The position numbers and the translations under genes are program-made. A DNA stretch of 64,000 nt, taken from Linyphia triangularis (Eukaryota; Arthropoda; Arachnida; Araneae; Linyphiidae). Below are positions 14,281 through 25,559 of this stretch, in pieces. The stretch's first letter is position 1, and every line of letters starts with the position of its first letter. The stretch is taken from NCBI GenBank assembly GCA_963978545.1, contig OZ021723.1, forward strand, positions 3,782,001 to 3,846,000, written 5' to 3'. The notes under the pieces were generated by a model that was not told the DNA's origin, did not search any database, and saw only the letters and a list, made by a program, of their open reading frames with translations.

Positions 14281-14412
14281 AATCAGATCCGGCGCTCGGG
14301 GGACTTCCTCTCGTGCTGGTGGTGTCACTTTTCAGGAGAAACAAAAAGCTCTAAGCCCTTCTGGGCGAGTTCTCCAGCCTGGGCACTCCAGTCTCTCCTC
14401 GGATTTTAACAT
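14281..14412 (+). other. GC-rich block of unknown origin
   Basis: This ~130-bp island (GATCCGGCGCTCGGGGGAC onward) contrasts with its AT-rich surroundings. Two overlapping plus-strand frames stay open for 42-46 codons (one contains DFLSCWWCHFSGETKSSKPF), so coding sense is ambiguous. It could be the 3' part of a transposon or an exon fragment. I cannot assign it. Confidence 0.3.
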
Positions 14413-15688
14413 TGTATTACGCACTACACTTTAATGGTTTTCTGTGATATTCAGATTGGCGTCGTGTGCTGACCAGTTTAAAAAGTCAAGAGATGTATTA
14501 ATATGATATATTTTTATACGTCCATGTTGGGTCTTACAAACAATAAGTTTATTTTTATATAATTCAACTTTTACAATCTCCTCTCCTTCCCTCTACCACA
14601 TTCGGTGTTTCTCCAACTGCCCTCCAGAGTATTTTCGTATTTGTACTCTTGGATTTTAAGGCACACAAGAATGTTGTAATATGTTCCACTTTGTTATTTT
14701 AATCAGTTAGTTTTCTATCAATAGTGTTTTTTAGTTAATACCACTTTTTTAGTAAGTGACATACATTGCTTTGAACCTGTATGTGTTACAAATCAGTTGT
14801 ATGCGTTACATTTCACATCGTAATTGGCAATAGTTAGCGATGATATCAGTTAACGTTGTTGTGCTACGGTGGATGGGAAAATGGAGAAGGGGTGGGGAGG
14901 GGGTCAGTGAATTTTGAGAGTTCTCAATGTACAATCATAATCAAAACTATTATTTTGACTTTTATAATTTATTGATACTTAACAGTTCTTTGAAAAAATT
15001 TGAAACCATATAAGTTAATTAGTTAGATTCTTGATGCTATCATTTTCAACCTTGAATCTACCTTCGTCCAATAACCAATAATAAGTTTCATAGACAAAAA
15101 CAATTGTTCTTACGATTTAACGTCCAACTACATTTCTCTTTTGAAACGGTGACATCATTTCCTGTGATGAAATATAAAAGCCAGTAAATTGACTTCCTTT
15201 GCATCTTCAATCCTTCCTTAACGAAATTATCTTCCCTTTATACAATATCGGTATGAAATTATGGGCACTATTTATAATAAGAATTCCATGTAATTTCCGA
15301 AATTAAAATTCAATAACATTTGCAAACATCCAATTCAATTACAGGTCGACTATTTTAAATAAAAGTGTATTCTATTCAACCCTTGAACGTTTCTGTCAAG
15401 TCTTGTCATACAATTATCGAGAGAGGATTACAAAAGTCTGTTATGATTTAAAACGTGACACTTCAATTTCCTGTATTTTGGGGAAAATATTACATTTGTG
15501 TCAACGTATCGTGGTTAAAGTTAATTGGAAAATCAGCTATTGTAGCTTCGTTCTTTATTCCAAATTAGTTTTTAACTGTAAGAATACACACTTTCGCGCC
15601 AATCGGAAATTCATAGAAACTGGAAAATAAGGTAATTGTTTCAAGATTCTGAGATATATCTAAAATGTAAATTGGATTTTCGTGACTT

Positions 15689-15689
<1 letters not shown>
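14413..15689. other. Interval with no gene seen
   Basis: No supported feature. The 75-codon plus-strand frame at 15403-15630 has no recognisable motif. Confidence 0.5.

Positions 15690-15728
<39 letters not shown>
15690..15728. repeat. Poly-T tract (39 nt)
   Basis: Uninterrupted T run. It could be the minus-strand poly-A tail of a lost retroelement, but no body is recognisable next to it. Confidence 0.9.
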
Positions 15729-15731
<3 letters not shown>

Positions 15732-15781
15732 GATTCTGATAGGTTTTTATCTGGATTTTGAGTGGTTCCATATTAATAGTT

Positions 15782-15828
15782 ATGCAAATATTCTCTTAAT
15801 GCAAATATTCTCTTAATGCATATATTCC
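15782..15828. repeat. 17-bp tandem repeat carrying ATGCAAAT
   Basis: The unit ATGCAAATATTCTCTTA occurs twice in full, then a partial ATGCATATATTCC follows. Each full unit contains ATGCAAAT, the POU/octamer consensus. Confidence 0.85.
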
Positions 15829-16049
15829 GTGACTAAAATAAACAATATTTGTATCAGTATAAGAATATTGTTTCAGTTTTTGATCGATTTCATATCTGTA
15901 GTGAATAATCTTATCTGTTAGAAAGGAAGCCATTACCAAAATATCAAATCCAAATAATAAACTGATAAAATATTTGGTATCGTTTTATGGTTCACGATTA
16001 ATGTATATTAAACTAATAGAATAATTATACCTTTCTAAGCATTCACCTG

Positions 16050-16440
16050 CATCGTAGTTTATAAAGTTACAGATAATTTGATTAAAAAATGCCACTTCTT
16101 CAGTGCAAAATAAAATATGAAGACACAAATAAAGGATTTCCCATTAGTACAATCCTTTATTTTTGTCTTCATATTTTATTACCAAATCTTTAGTATTTTT
16201 ATAATTTATTATTTTGTACAAAATATACTTATAAGGTGGTATAAAGCCAAGCTTCAACGTCTGTCTTCTAAATAATTAACATTATAGTTTATGCAGTCAA
16301 ATATAATTTGAATAACAAATACATCTTCTTCAGTACAAAATAAAATATGTAGACAAAATAAAGGATTGAACTGATAGTACTTTATACCAAGTATATTGGT
16401 ACGGTGATATAAAGCCTAGCTTCAACGTGTGTCTACTAAA
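16050..16440. repeat. Local duplication with a 30-bp hairpin
   Basis: The motif CTTCTTCAGTRCAAAATAAA occurs at about 16095 and 16327, and GGTGRTATAAAGCCNAGCTT at about 16236 and 16396, defining two diverged tandem copies. Within the first, arms 16109-16138 and 16151-16180 are inverted repeats (29 of 30 bases) around a 12-base loop; the left arm starts AATAAAATATGAAGAC. Confidence 0.8.
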
Positions 16441-16849
16441 TAATTAATGAACTATTTTTTTTAGGTACACAAAAAATATGAAACTAATAATTAGTAAACT
16501 ACTCCTTATAAATTTTCTTTTATTTTTGAACTCTCAAAAATATCAAAGTAAGGTTCAGAAGAGTAATTTGAGAAAAATATTGTTAAACTGTCACTGTTCA
16601 ATGCTTAGAGTTATTTAAAACAACCTGATATTCATGGACGTATATATTGTTACGAATTTTTGTATATTTGTAAATATTTCGTATTGCTAATTTTGTAAAT
16701 AGATAAATTTCTTTACATTTCGCATAAGGCAATGCAATGGTTTGTTTCCCTGCAGTGAGCATATCAATGCTTGATAACGGGTTTTACAGAAGTAACTCTG
16801 GGAAGCGAGTTTCAAGAGGCAGGGCATTTAACATTATGGTAATGGGAAT

Positions 16850-16952
16850 CTCGCCAAATTGGCGAGATAGAGCCAAGTTGGCAACGGTTTTGGCGACTAA
16901 TTTTTGTCGCCAAATTTGGCGAGAAATCGCCAAATGTCGCCAAACTTGGCGA
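16850..16952. repeat. Cluster of CGCCAAA/TTTGGCG palindromes
   Basis: Within the LTR, CTCGCCAAATTGGCGAG (16850-16866) and TCGCCAAATTTGGCGA (16907-16922, a perfect palindrome) are followed by further TCGCCAAA and TTGGCGA half sites to about 16952. At least eight half sites lie in 100 bp. The words resemble E2F-type TTTGGCG cores, but binding is not shown. Confidence 0.8.
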
Positions 16953-16971
16953 CCATTTAGTGACATTTTCG

Positions 16972-17009
16972 GTACATGTATGAGTACATGTATCCCATGT
17001 ACATGTATA
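16972..17009. repeat. Three TACATGTA palindromes
   Basis: TACATGTA occurs three times within about 38 bp in the LTR upstream region, the last fused as TGTACATGTATAAGG. Spacing is 9-12 bases between cores. Confidence 0.85.
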
Positions 17010-17031
17010 AGGACTTTTCGACTACAATCTG

Positions 17032-17075
17032 GAAAGTTCTCCAAATGTCTATATCTGGAATATTCACGAAAGTTC
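17032..17075 (+). promoter_or_regulatory. Heat-shock-element array in the LTR
   Basis: GAATATTCACGAAAGTTC at 17058-17075 is four contiguous alternating nGAAn/nTTCn pentamers with exact 5-bp periodicity, the canonical HSF trimer site. A further GAAAGTTC pair lies at 17032-17039. The array ends about 10 bp before the TATA-like box at 17085. The match is direct; heat induction is an inference. Confidence 0.75.
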
Positions 17076-17084
17076 CCCACTCCA

Positions 17085-17092
17085 ATATAAGG
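17085..17092 (+). promoter_or_regulatory. TATA-like box of the LTR
   Basis: ATATAAGG lies just downstream of the heat-shock array. A start near 17115-17120 would be expected. A second TATAAGGAC copy is at about 17006. Confidence 0.5.
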
Positions 17093-17439
17093 ACGGCCGT
17101 GAGTAGGGTTAGTTAGTTGTCTCTCAACGTTCATTGTGAGAGCTGTATTCCTGACTTGAGTAGTTCTTGGATTTTGAGTCACTGAATTAGTTGACTGGAG
17201 ATACTGAGCGAACTGTATTGCATTGTCTTTTGCGGCGATTTAGCAGTTGTTGTCAAGTTTTTAACTGCTGTTTTGTGCTCTATTGAGGTGAAAAGAGCTG
17301 TATTGTGTCTACTAGAATGAGAAGTTCTGGAGCTGTAAGAGAACTGTGAAGAGTTATTTTGGAATAAATTTCTGCAAGTTTTGACTGCTTTGGCTTCAAA
17401 TCTTTCGAACCCGTACAACGCAACAATATATACGTCCTT

Positions 17440-18446
17440 TGATCTTCTGTTTTTCCAGCAATACACAATATTTTTAAATTTTTAAATAAAATTGAAAATA
17501 AAATATTTTTAAATATATTTTTATTAGGAATGTAGTTTAAACCCATTTAAAGCAAAATAAATAAAAATTATTAAAAAAATATATATATATATATATTTGA
17601 ATTAGAAATAGCATTTAAAAATTACTGCAGGGAAAACAACTGCGCAATTTTGCCCATTTCCTGGATGCTCATAGGGTTAATATTAAGAGATTAAGAAGAT
17701 TGCATTTTTAAGATTAAATAATAAAATGAAATTATCAGTGTTCTCAATAAGTTACCAACATCAAGTTTATTTTAGACATTTAATTTCCCATTCTGTAATT
17801 AGAAGAAGTAAATATACTAACAAACTTTATTGGATTTAAGTCCATGAGGTATTTTTTGTGTGCATATAATAAGACTTTAAATATACAAATTTTATCCTTA
17901 AATATCAAGACTGCACTTTATAAATCTTAAATATGAAAAAAATAAACAAGTACCCCTTGTTCTGGAATCGGCGAATTTTATTTATGTTTAATGGATGTAT
18001 GAACTGCATCATAATTTGTTCTATACATATTTATAGTAGCACACAGACTCTTTAATTTAAAAAATGAGACATTTTGTGTTGTGATAAACAATGGCCGATA
18101 TGTGTTGATATGAGTTTAAATCCGTAATCTTGGAAAGACAGTCCATATTTTAAACAAAGTAATCATAAAGAATAAAATAAGTTATCTGGTCATACGATAT
18201 GTTTTGGATTGAAGTTTTTGTATTTGACAAGATTTTACTTTCCAATTATAAAAAAAATAACTTAAATATCATCGAAATAAACATGACAAGCAGATATAGA
18301 CATGACTAACAACTTTAATGATTTAAAATTAATACATTTACAATGAAAATTTATATGAATTTAAACTTTCCTCTCTAAAGTAATATTTTCTTAAGCGCAA
18401 TACCAAATAATTTACTTACTGATAAACACCGATGTTTTACTGTAAT
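17440..18446. other. AT-rich interval, no gene seen
   Basis: Only short AT runs (about 17579-17597) are notable. Confidence 0.6.
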
Positions 18447-18865
18447 CATTTATTGATTTTGTCACAAAATAATATTTTGATTAAAGTTTATCTTATTCAG
18501 AAGTAGTTTTTAATTATGTGTCTATTAATATTTGTGAAATTTACGTATATTGACTATATAGGAAGTGATAATCAATTTGTAATCTATCTGAATGCTTAAT
18601 TTTGTACCTAACAAGCAGCAATAAAATATTTAATCACAGTTAGTGTATGTAAATATTTAATCACATTTATTGATTTTGTCACGAAATAATATTTCGATTA
18701 ACGTTTATCTTATTCAGAAGTAGTTTTTAATTATGTGTCTATTAACATTTGTGAAATTTACGTATATTGACTATATAGGAAGTGATAATCAATTTGTAAT
18801 CTGTCTGAATGCTTAATTTTTTACCTAACCAGCAGCAATAAAATATTTAATCACAGTTAGTGTAT
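18447..18865. repeat. 217-bp tandem duplication
   Basis: CATTTATTGATTTTGTCAC begins at 18447 and again at 18664, and the two units stay nearly identical (a handful of differences) through AATCACAGTTAGTGTAT. Low divergence implies a fairly recent duplication. No coding content. Confidence 0.93.
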
Positions 18866-20036
18866 CATGTAGATGGCGCATTATTTTGAATGCATTATTT
18901 TCTCTTTTCTAGCAGTAAACTCTAGCAAACATAAAATTTCAATGGAGATGTTTCGGCTTTTAAGCGAGGTAGGTCACGTAAGTTGTTGGTCACGTTGCTA
19001 AAAACAAGAACATCGCTTTCAACTTACTGATGGTTGGTCATGAAATAAACAAGATTTCGTTTTTGGGGAAAATAGTAACTGATACTAATATACCAAAGTG
19101 TTGCAGACATAATCCACAAGTACTATAAATAATGCAAATAAAGTTAACTTTTGCGCCATTCCTAAAGATTGTTATTGATAAATCATTCGTCATAATAATA
19201 AATGTATAAAAACTATTCGAAGTTGAAAATGTTGTGCTTATGTATTTTATACCATCGACCGTTGGCGGATTTTTTTTTTTTGCGACAAAAAGTGGAAATT
19301 CCCTGGACTCTAGCAATTCGGTTCTGTTCGAAGCAGTTTTGGGGCTTTTCCGTGGATTACCTTAGCTGTACGACGAACTAGGCATCCATCGACTAGTAAA
19401 ATCCTTTGGTGAACTTTTTGTCGGGCTCACGGTAGATGGGATAAGATATAAATACCCAAATTTTATTTTCTTGTTTATAGTTGTGATGTAAGTGATTTTG
19501 GAATATGGTGGGTATGTTGAAAACCGATTGATATGTTAAGAAAAAAACACTTCAGAATTCATTATATTGACCAAAAACAACACATATATAATTATTTTTA
19601 CCTTTGTCATTCAAACAATAATATTCATAGAATAAAGAAATACCTTAAGGAATGGAATGCAAATGACGATGGCTCGCCATGCTCTACTGAAGTTTGTTTA
19701 CAATCTATTTCTCTCCTTACAAAAAATTTTGTGCATGACAATTAGATTATTAATATTAATAAAATTATGTTTATTGCACAATGCATACTTTCAATAAAGT
19801 TGCAACAAAATGTGTTTTAAAATCAAAATAAATAATGTTAGTATATGTCGAAAGAGCATCGTACTTTTTAAGATCGCAAATCACCCAAAGTAATAACATA
19901 ACGTAAATTGTCACGAGTTCTGCCAGAGTACACTACAACACTTCCGATTACAATACTTATTAGACCTGCATTAGTCAAGATCAACCTTGTTTTTTCCATT
20001 GATGTCATTCATAATGTTTGTGAATCTTTTGAGTTA
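18866..20036. other. Interval with no assigned gene
   Basis: The segment 19250-19450 is less AT-rich, but frames are broken and no domain is recognised. The 92-codon minus frame (19038-19316) contains a poly-Lys from a T run and looks fortuitous. Confidence 0.5.
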
Positions 20037-20037
20037 A

Positions 20038-20136
20038 GATGCCATTTCAGCAAAGGAGTTATCGTTTTTGACCACAGCCTTGAGAAATTTAATGATATCG
20101 TCTTCAGAATTACGACTTTCTTCCAAAAGCAGGCGT
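20038..20136 (-). pseudogene. Coding-like remnant beside an hAT MITE
   Basis: The minus strand reads ESRNSEDDIIKFLKAVV followed by KNDNSFAEMAS and a stop, with more codon-like composition than the surroundings. It lies immediately beyond the MITE from the integrase remains, so it may be part of the same decayed retroelement or an unrelated fragment. Identity unknown. Confidence 0.35.
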
Positions 20137-20144
20137 ATTGATGG

Positions 20145-20448
20145 TAGGCTTGGGCGATGTATCGATACATCGTCCAAAACTGGTGTGAAATCAACATCGT
20201 CAAACCGGTTTCACTATATTCCCCAAACCGATACATCACGATCTTTTCTGACAAGCGATACTTGCCTAGCATAACTTTCAGCTACATGTTTTCGGCTTTC
20301 TTTCGGCATAACTTTCGGCCTTGTTATGAAACGTTTTTTTATAGTATTTTCTAAAAAAAATATAGTTAACATCGTGATGTATCGTAACATCGTGATGTTT
20401 GCTTCCCAATACATCGTGATGCAGAAATGTTAATATCGCCCAGGCCTA
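20145..20448. mobile_element. hAT-type MITE
   Basis: The termini TAGGCTTGGGCGAT and (inverted) TAGGCCTGGGCGAT form a TIR, and the 8-bp target duplication ATTGATGG (20137-20144, 20449-20456) is perfect. Both are hAT hallmarks. The 304-bp interior repeats CATCGTGATGT/GATGTATCG words, which are subterminal-motif-like. There is no ORF, so it depends on a transposase elsewhere. Confidence 0.92.
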
Positions 20449-20494
20449 ATTGATGGTAGTTCATCTAACAGCTTTATTATTATCAAAACGAAAA

Positions 20495-20716
20495 CTAGCA
20501 CTTTCCAATGATAGCATGTTCAGCTCTTACAATAATCAAGATACAGAGTTCGAAGTCCCTGTTCTACTTTTCAAGATTTCCTAAAGGGAAGTATACTGGA
20601 ATCAAGTTTTGATTGATGTTCATTGTAAAATAAATTTGTTGAAGTACAGTGATGATGGATTGTGGCCCGATGTCCCCGATGATTCTTCTTGGAATCCCAA
20701 GTCGCACAAAGACTTC
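20495..20716 (-). pseudogene. Ty3/Gypsy-type integrase core fragment
   Basis: The minus strand reads VFVRLGIPRRIIGDIGPQS, matching the retroelement integrase pattern FxxxGIPxxIxxDxGPQF with its catalytic Asp. After 33 residues comes the catalytic Glu in GNLEK, then NRDFELCILIIV (the family's NRxL segment). The usual spacing is 35, so a small deletion is likely. An in-frame stop follows GNLEK and others follow downstream. No reverse transcriptase or LTR is visible nearby. This is a decayed fragment. Confidence 0.75.
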
Positions 20717-20839
20717 TTCGCTTGAGTTAAGCAAGAGGGAAAAGGTTCAACTCATTAGGCCGAGCCTTTCACAGCAACCTTCGCTTCGCTGGTTTCAGTT
20801 TGAGGTAATTGTACAAACAAGTCCACTAAGATAATTTCG

Positions 20840-23800
20840 AAACGCATGCAAGATCCACAACAGTGCTGCGGACTTTAAGTCATTAGATTGAATTTATGAC
20901 ATTTTTTAAATATATTTGTAGCTGTAATTTTTCTAAACATTTTATACATTAATTTCTTTTCCGCAAATCTTTTTTTTTTCTTTTATCAATATACAACCAT
21001 CACGTAAAACGTAATCCCACATGTTACGTGATACTTCACACTTTTCACATTTATATTTCTATTGATAATAGGGAAAAATAATTTCATTATCCGATTCTAA
21101 ATTAAAAAAAAAACAAAAAATAAAAAAATAAACTACTCATTAATTGCAGCTCTAGTATAAGTATCAGTTATTAATTGAAGTACAGAAGTAGGGCAACATT
21201 ATTGTAAGGGAATGTCTATAATAAACTTTTTACTTCTACATAGTATGTTTCAAAAGATTTTCTTTCCTTTCAATAAATTTTCTGCATAATTTTCTTTCTA
21301 TACCCATTTAAAAAAAATAAAAAATTATACTGGCAAATTAGAAGTTGTTAAAAAATATAGTGTAGTACACACGATTACTAACAGCCTTACATCTTAAATT
21401 TTTCGCTTCGAATTATTAAATGGTTTTTCTTTCCTCTTTCTAGGGCGGTTTAATGATAATAAAGCCACTGTAAGTACTTCCAATTTCAAAAAGAAGATTT
21501 TTTTAACCAGAATTTAATTCCAAAACAGATAAAATTTCGTCTTGACCTCGTATTTAATTTTTAATGGAATTTACCAAATATCTGAATTCGCGATGAAAAA
21601 TCTTGTGACATTCATGTACCTCATCTAGAATAACAAATTATTAAGTTTAACTGAAAACAAGAAGTATGATTGCACTATTTGGTGGAAGGTCCCTTAAGAG
21701 TTAAAGGTTTTTAATAATGAATACTCTCGCACTTATATGAATGTGAGTTATTAACAATTTTTATTATCAATTCATTTTGTTTTGCTTATATGTTAAGACA
21801 TACATCTGAGATAGAAAAGATAATGATTAAATTGGAAAGATCGGTTGAAACCCATTGTAAATATTCATTTAGGATCAATTCCACTTAATTCTTCAAACTT
21901 GCTTCTAAATAGTGAAGAATATTTTCTTTTGTAGCGTAATTAAGGCGGCCTAGTAAATATATTTTCTTTGCTTTTACGCACTTGATAATTTTTACCAAAT
22001 ACCTATACGATACTTAATGATTGATACCTATACCTATATGTAATTTTTTTTTTTGATAACTAGTACACAACCACACTGTGGTTGTCACTAGAAGAAGTCA
22101 ATACAAACCACTTTATCCTTAAAGTGGTATTTAGAAATATTTATTTTTTTCGAAACTTTTACTTGAAGACTACAAACATTTTGTAAAAGTTACTTGAAAA
22201 AAGTCACTTTTTTAAACTCTTTTTTTTAAGGGTGATAACATCTTTTATTCTAAGCATTATGCTAGAATACTCTGTACTCTTTTAAAAGGTTTTTGCTTTT
22301 AGAGGCTTTTAGATTCGTTTTTTCACGATGTTTTCTTTTATCAGTTACATCTTAGAGTATCTATTCCCTAGCAAGTTTGTGGTTTTTATGAAATTCATGT
22401 TTTGACACATCATAAGCTTGTTAACTTTTTACGAGAATGAATCTCGTGCTGGTATAGCAGCATTTGAATTAGATTCATCCTAGGTACACATTACGTGATA
22501 TGGAGTTCCATCAGTAGAAGTTCCTCCAGTTTGTACATATCAGTTTCTTTTTTTCCAAATTAATTCTTTCTGTTTCATATTCTTCGAATGAGAGTCTTTT
22601 TAAAATAAATTACAAATAAATTATAAATTACATTTTTTAAATTACAATTGTCTCTTCATACAAAACAAATATTGATAAATTATATACCAATTTAAAGGCT
22701 AAGACCAAGGAATAGCTTATTTACATTTTCTCATTGTATTATTAGTTAATAAATTGAAGTTATAGAATAAGAAATAGACCAAACTTTTCGAGGAGTTGTG
22801 AACAATGATGTGAAGATGGCAGTGCTACAGAAAAGAGAAAATGTCAATTCAAACACGTTTAGGAAAATAAAGTTATCCTATATCTATCCGTAATAGAAGG
22901 CAATTTCTAACTCAAATGAAATTACAAAAAGAGTATTTCCAATTACAATTCCAAATGCCTATTTTGCGCACGTGCTCACTTGTTTGTACATATTTCATAT
23001 ATTTCTGAAGGTGAAAGTCTCCTGATACGTTTTCCCTTTTATTTAAGCTAGCGTGCTTTACAAATGTTTATTCAAGACACGCAATTTAGAAAAAGAGTTC
23101 CATTCAGACAATAAACAAAATTCTCTAAAAAGAGTTTTTCGGCTAACGATGTTTTCTTACATTAGAGAAAAATGCAATTTCCTGATGATGAAGATATATA
23201 CTCTTATGTATTGAAATAAAAAAACATTAATGACGTTGAAAACATTTTTATGTTTGAAGAAGACTTAACTAGTTTATCTCACAAACTATATGATGTTATT
23301 TAAAAAAAGGAAAAATTTATATATATATATGATAGTTGAAGATACTTTAGATGTGAAAGGAAGAAATCGAATTAGACACATTTGTACTTATCGAACTTTT
23401 TCTTGGGAAGTCAGTAAGTGTCAGTAAGAAGTACAGGTACAATTCTCTTTCCCATTTTACAACGAACAAATGTACTGTTTATAAAAAAACAAATTTTAAC
23501 TGCCTAAATAGACAGTTCAAAATATTATTGATGTGTTTAAATCCAGTTTTAACTAATAAGTATTTTAGAAGTAATTGAGAGAGAGTTTCTCATAGTTAGT
23601 AAATTAAAAGCATAATTAATTATATTATTAACTTAAAAAAGTACTTGAAATAATAAGCTTTTTTTAGAATAAACCATTATTTGAAGAAATTAAAGGCTTA
23701 TCTACATCTGGACAACAAATAAGTCTACATAAGTCGCCAGTAACATGCGATAATGCACTAAAACCCAGTTATTAGAATGGAACTACAAGGAAAAGCATTT

Positions 23801-24397
23801 TTAAAGAAACCTATTCTAAAAACTTAAAATTAAAAAGTTAATTTATTTTTAGAAATTGTTTTTTGTAGATTTGTCTGTTTACTTAAATATTAAACTGTAG
23901 CTGTATTTTTTTTTTTTTTTTGCCTTCTTGTTTCTAATACTCCGGTTTCATTTCACATGCTTTAGGGTATTCTGATATGCTATGACATGTTTCTCTCTAA
24001 GTTCTTAATTTATTTTAATTACGGTAAGTAATGAGAAAACATAATTACAAATATTACAATATTGCATTTGTAATAAAATAATTTTAAACTAGAAATTGAA
24101 AATTGTACAAAGTACACCCAGTTGATCTTAATTTTAAATGAATTAAGTACCCACCATAAATAAGTTCATCTAATATAGCTTAACATAATACCTTAGATTT
24201 TTTCCAATGCAATTAATTACATTAAAGTTTAACATATTTATTTCTTCTAGTACTTTCTGAGATTCCGATTCAGAAAAAGCTTATAATATTACCTATTGTA
24301 ATGATGTTAGTTTTCTTTATTTGTGGTATCTTTTGAAACGCTGAACAATACCAATGAGTTTATTGGAAACATGGCTTTAAAAACAAGCTATATAACA
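20840..24397. other. Long AT-rich interval, no gene seen
   Basis: No long frame or mobile-element end found in 3.5 kb. Two adjacent small hairpins (ACAACCACAC-TGTGGTTGT near 22067 and ACCACTTTA-TCCT-TAAAGTGGT near 22109) may be the remnant of a small inverted-repeat element. Confidence 0.55.
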
Positions 24398-24399
24398 TA

Positions 24400-24949
24400 C
24401 AGGGTGTTTCCTAAAGTCCTTTTCAGCCTTTTAAATTCGAAACAACTTCTCCTATAAATAAGGAAGTAACGTATATCTATTGTATAGTGACTATGCTAAA
24501 TATTTAGGACAGCTTACAACGCCCTTATTGGTGATTTATATATGTTACAAAAACTAAAGGAGGTCCTGTATGATAACACTAGAGAACACGTTTTTCAATT
24601 TTAGGGCGATCCCCTTTTCAATATAATCCATTTCCAATATAGTTTTATTTACAGTTCATAATTTCAACCACGAATGTCTCCGCCAGTTTAGCAGAAACTT
24701 GCCTGATGAAACTTATTCCTGTGGTTATGTTATATTATTGTGAAAATTTTTCTAATGGACCTTTTTGCCGATTTCTTTTCGTTTTTAAGTAATTTTCGTA
24801 ACTTCCATAAATCGCCTCCAAGGACGCTGTAAGCTGTCTCGAAATATTTAGCATAGCCACTTTATAGTAGGTATGAGCATTACTTCCTTGGTTATACGAC
24901 ACGTTGTTTCAAATTTAAACGGCTGAAAATGACTTTAGGAATCACCCTG
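24400..24949. mobile_element. Mariner-type MITE with long TIRs
   Basis: CAGGGTGTTTCCTAAAGTC at 24400 is mirrored by CAGGGTGATTCCTAAAGTC reading in from 24949, with TA on both sides. Similarity between the arms continues about 200 bp (shared CTATGCTAAATATTT and GACAGCTTACA). It is 550 bp long with no transposase. The termini resemble the 8.7-kb element only in CAGGGTG, so it may belong to another mariner-type subfamily. Confidence 0.88.
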
Positions 24950-25245
24950 TATTATAGATATATATTTTTTATTAAACTGCAATTTATTATAAATCATAAA
25001 AACAATTTTTAAACAATCCCTAGTAATTTGAGTCACAGTAATTTCAAAGAGAGATTTTCATATATATTATACAAATTAAATTGCAGCAGTCATTACCCTT
25101 GAAAAGCGTCTACTCATTTATCTTAAGTTTAATTTAGTTCTTATTTGTTTTGCAATGCTCAACAAATTAATAATTAAACTAGATACACTCAAAAATATGC
25201 TGACCATTGTTCGCGTATCAGCTAATACTCCATGATCTTTATGGG

Positions 25246-25422
25246 TTGGTTGTTTTCAGATTATCTGGCGCCGTCAGCAACACGAGGGCTATAATGCGCC
25301 GAAACATTCGTCATTAGACAAGCCAACAAACATTTACATACACCCATGCTTAACACGGGACTCGAACCCGCAAACTCGAGGTCTAGAAGCTATCACGCTA
25401 ACCACTATACCGTTTGGTCTGC
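25246..25422 (-). mobile_element. SINE-A copy 2
   Basis: Full-length tRNA-derived SINE: on the minus strand, head with GGTATAGTGGTTAGCGTG (A box) and GGGTTCGAGTCCCG (B box), body with GCGCATTATAGCCCTCG, and tail ending GAAAACAACCAACCC. Flanked by GATCTTTATGGG / GATCTTTTTGGG (25234-25245, 25423-25434), an 11 of 12 target duplication. Confidence 0.92.
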
Positions 25423-25559
25423 GATCTTTTTGGGACTTTATCAAGTAAACCGTTACTGTATAAATGTTTTCTAATTCGAAAGTTTAATCTAAAATACACC
25501 TATCATTTTAATGAAAGACGGTACTGGCAAGACAAAGAGACAGGCAACTAAAGCAACCT

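Larger units (their letters stand above)
16648..17425 (+). mobile_element. Probable solo LTR, Gypsy-type
   Basis: The segment starts TGTTACGAATTTTTG and ends GTACAACGCAACA (TG...CA). ATAT lies on both sides (16644-16647, 17426-17429), a 4-bp target duplication as known for several Gypsy elements. The flanks also form an interrupted perfect palindrome, GGACGTATAT and ATATACGTCC. Inside, in the order of an LTR, come an upstream palindrome-rich region (U3), a heat-shock-type site array, a TATA-like ATATAAGG at 17085-17092, and AATAAA at 17363-17368. No coding region adjoins, hence a solo LTR. Alternative: a DNA element with 19-bp TIRs (16636-17437), since the flank palindrome plus the ends read as an inverted repeat (18 of 19). 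Confidence 0.65.

Noticed and set aside
14361..14400. Alu-like phrase CCAGCCTGGGCACTCCAG
   Set aside because: Isolated short resemblance without other Alu parts, in an arthropod-type context.
16907..16922. Functional E2F site
   Set aside because: The core TTTGGCGA lacks the final C of the usual TTTSSCGC consensus; kept only as a palindrome cluster.
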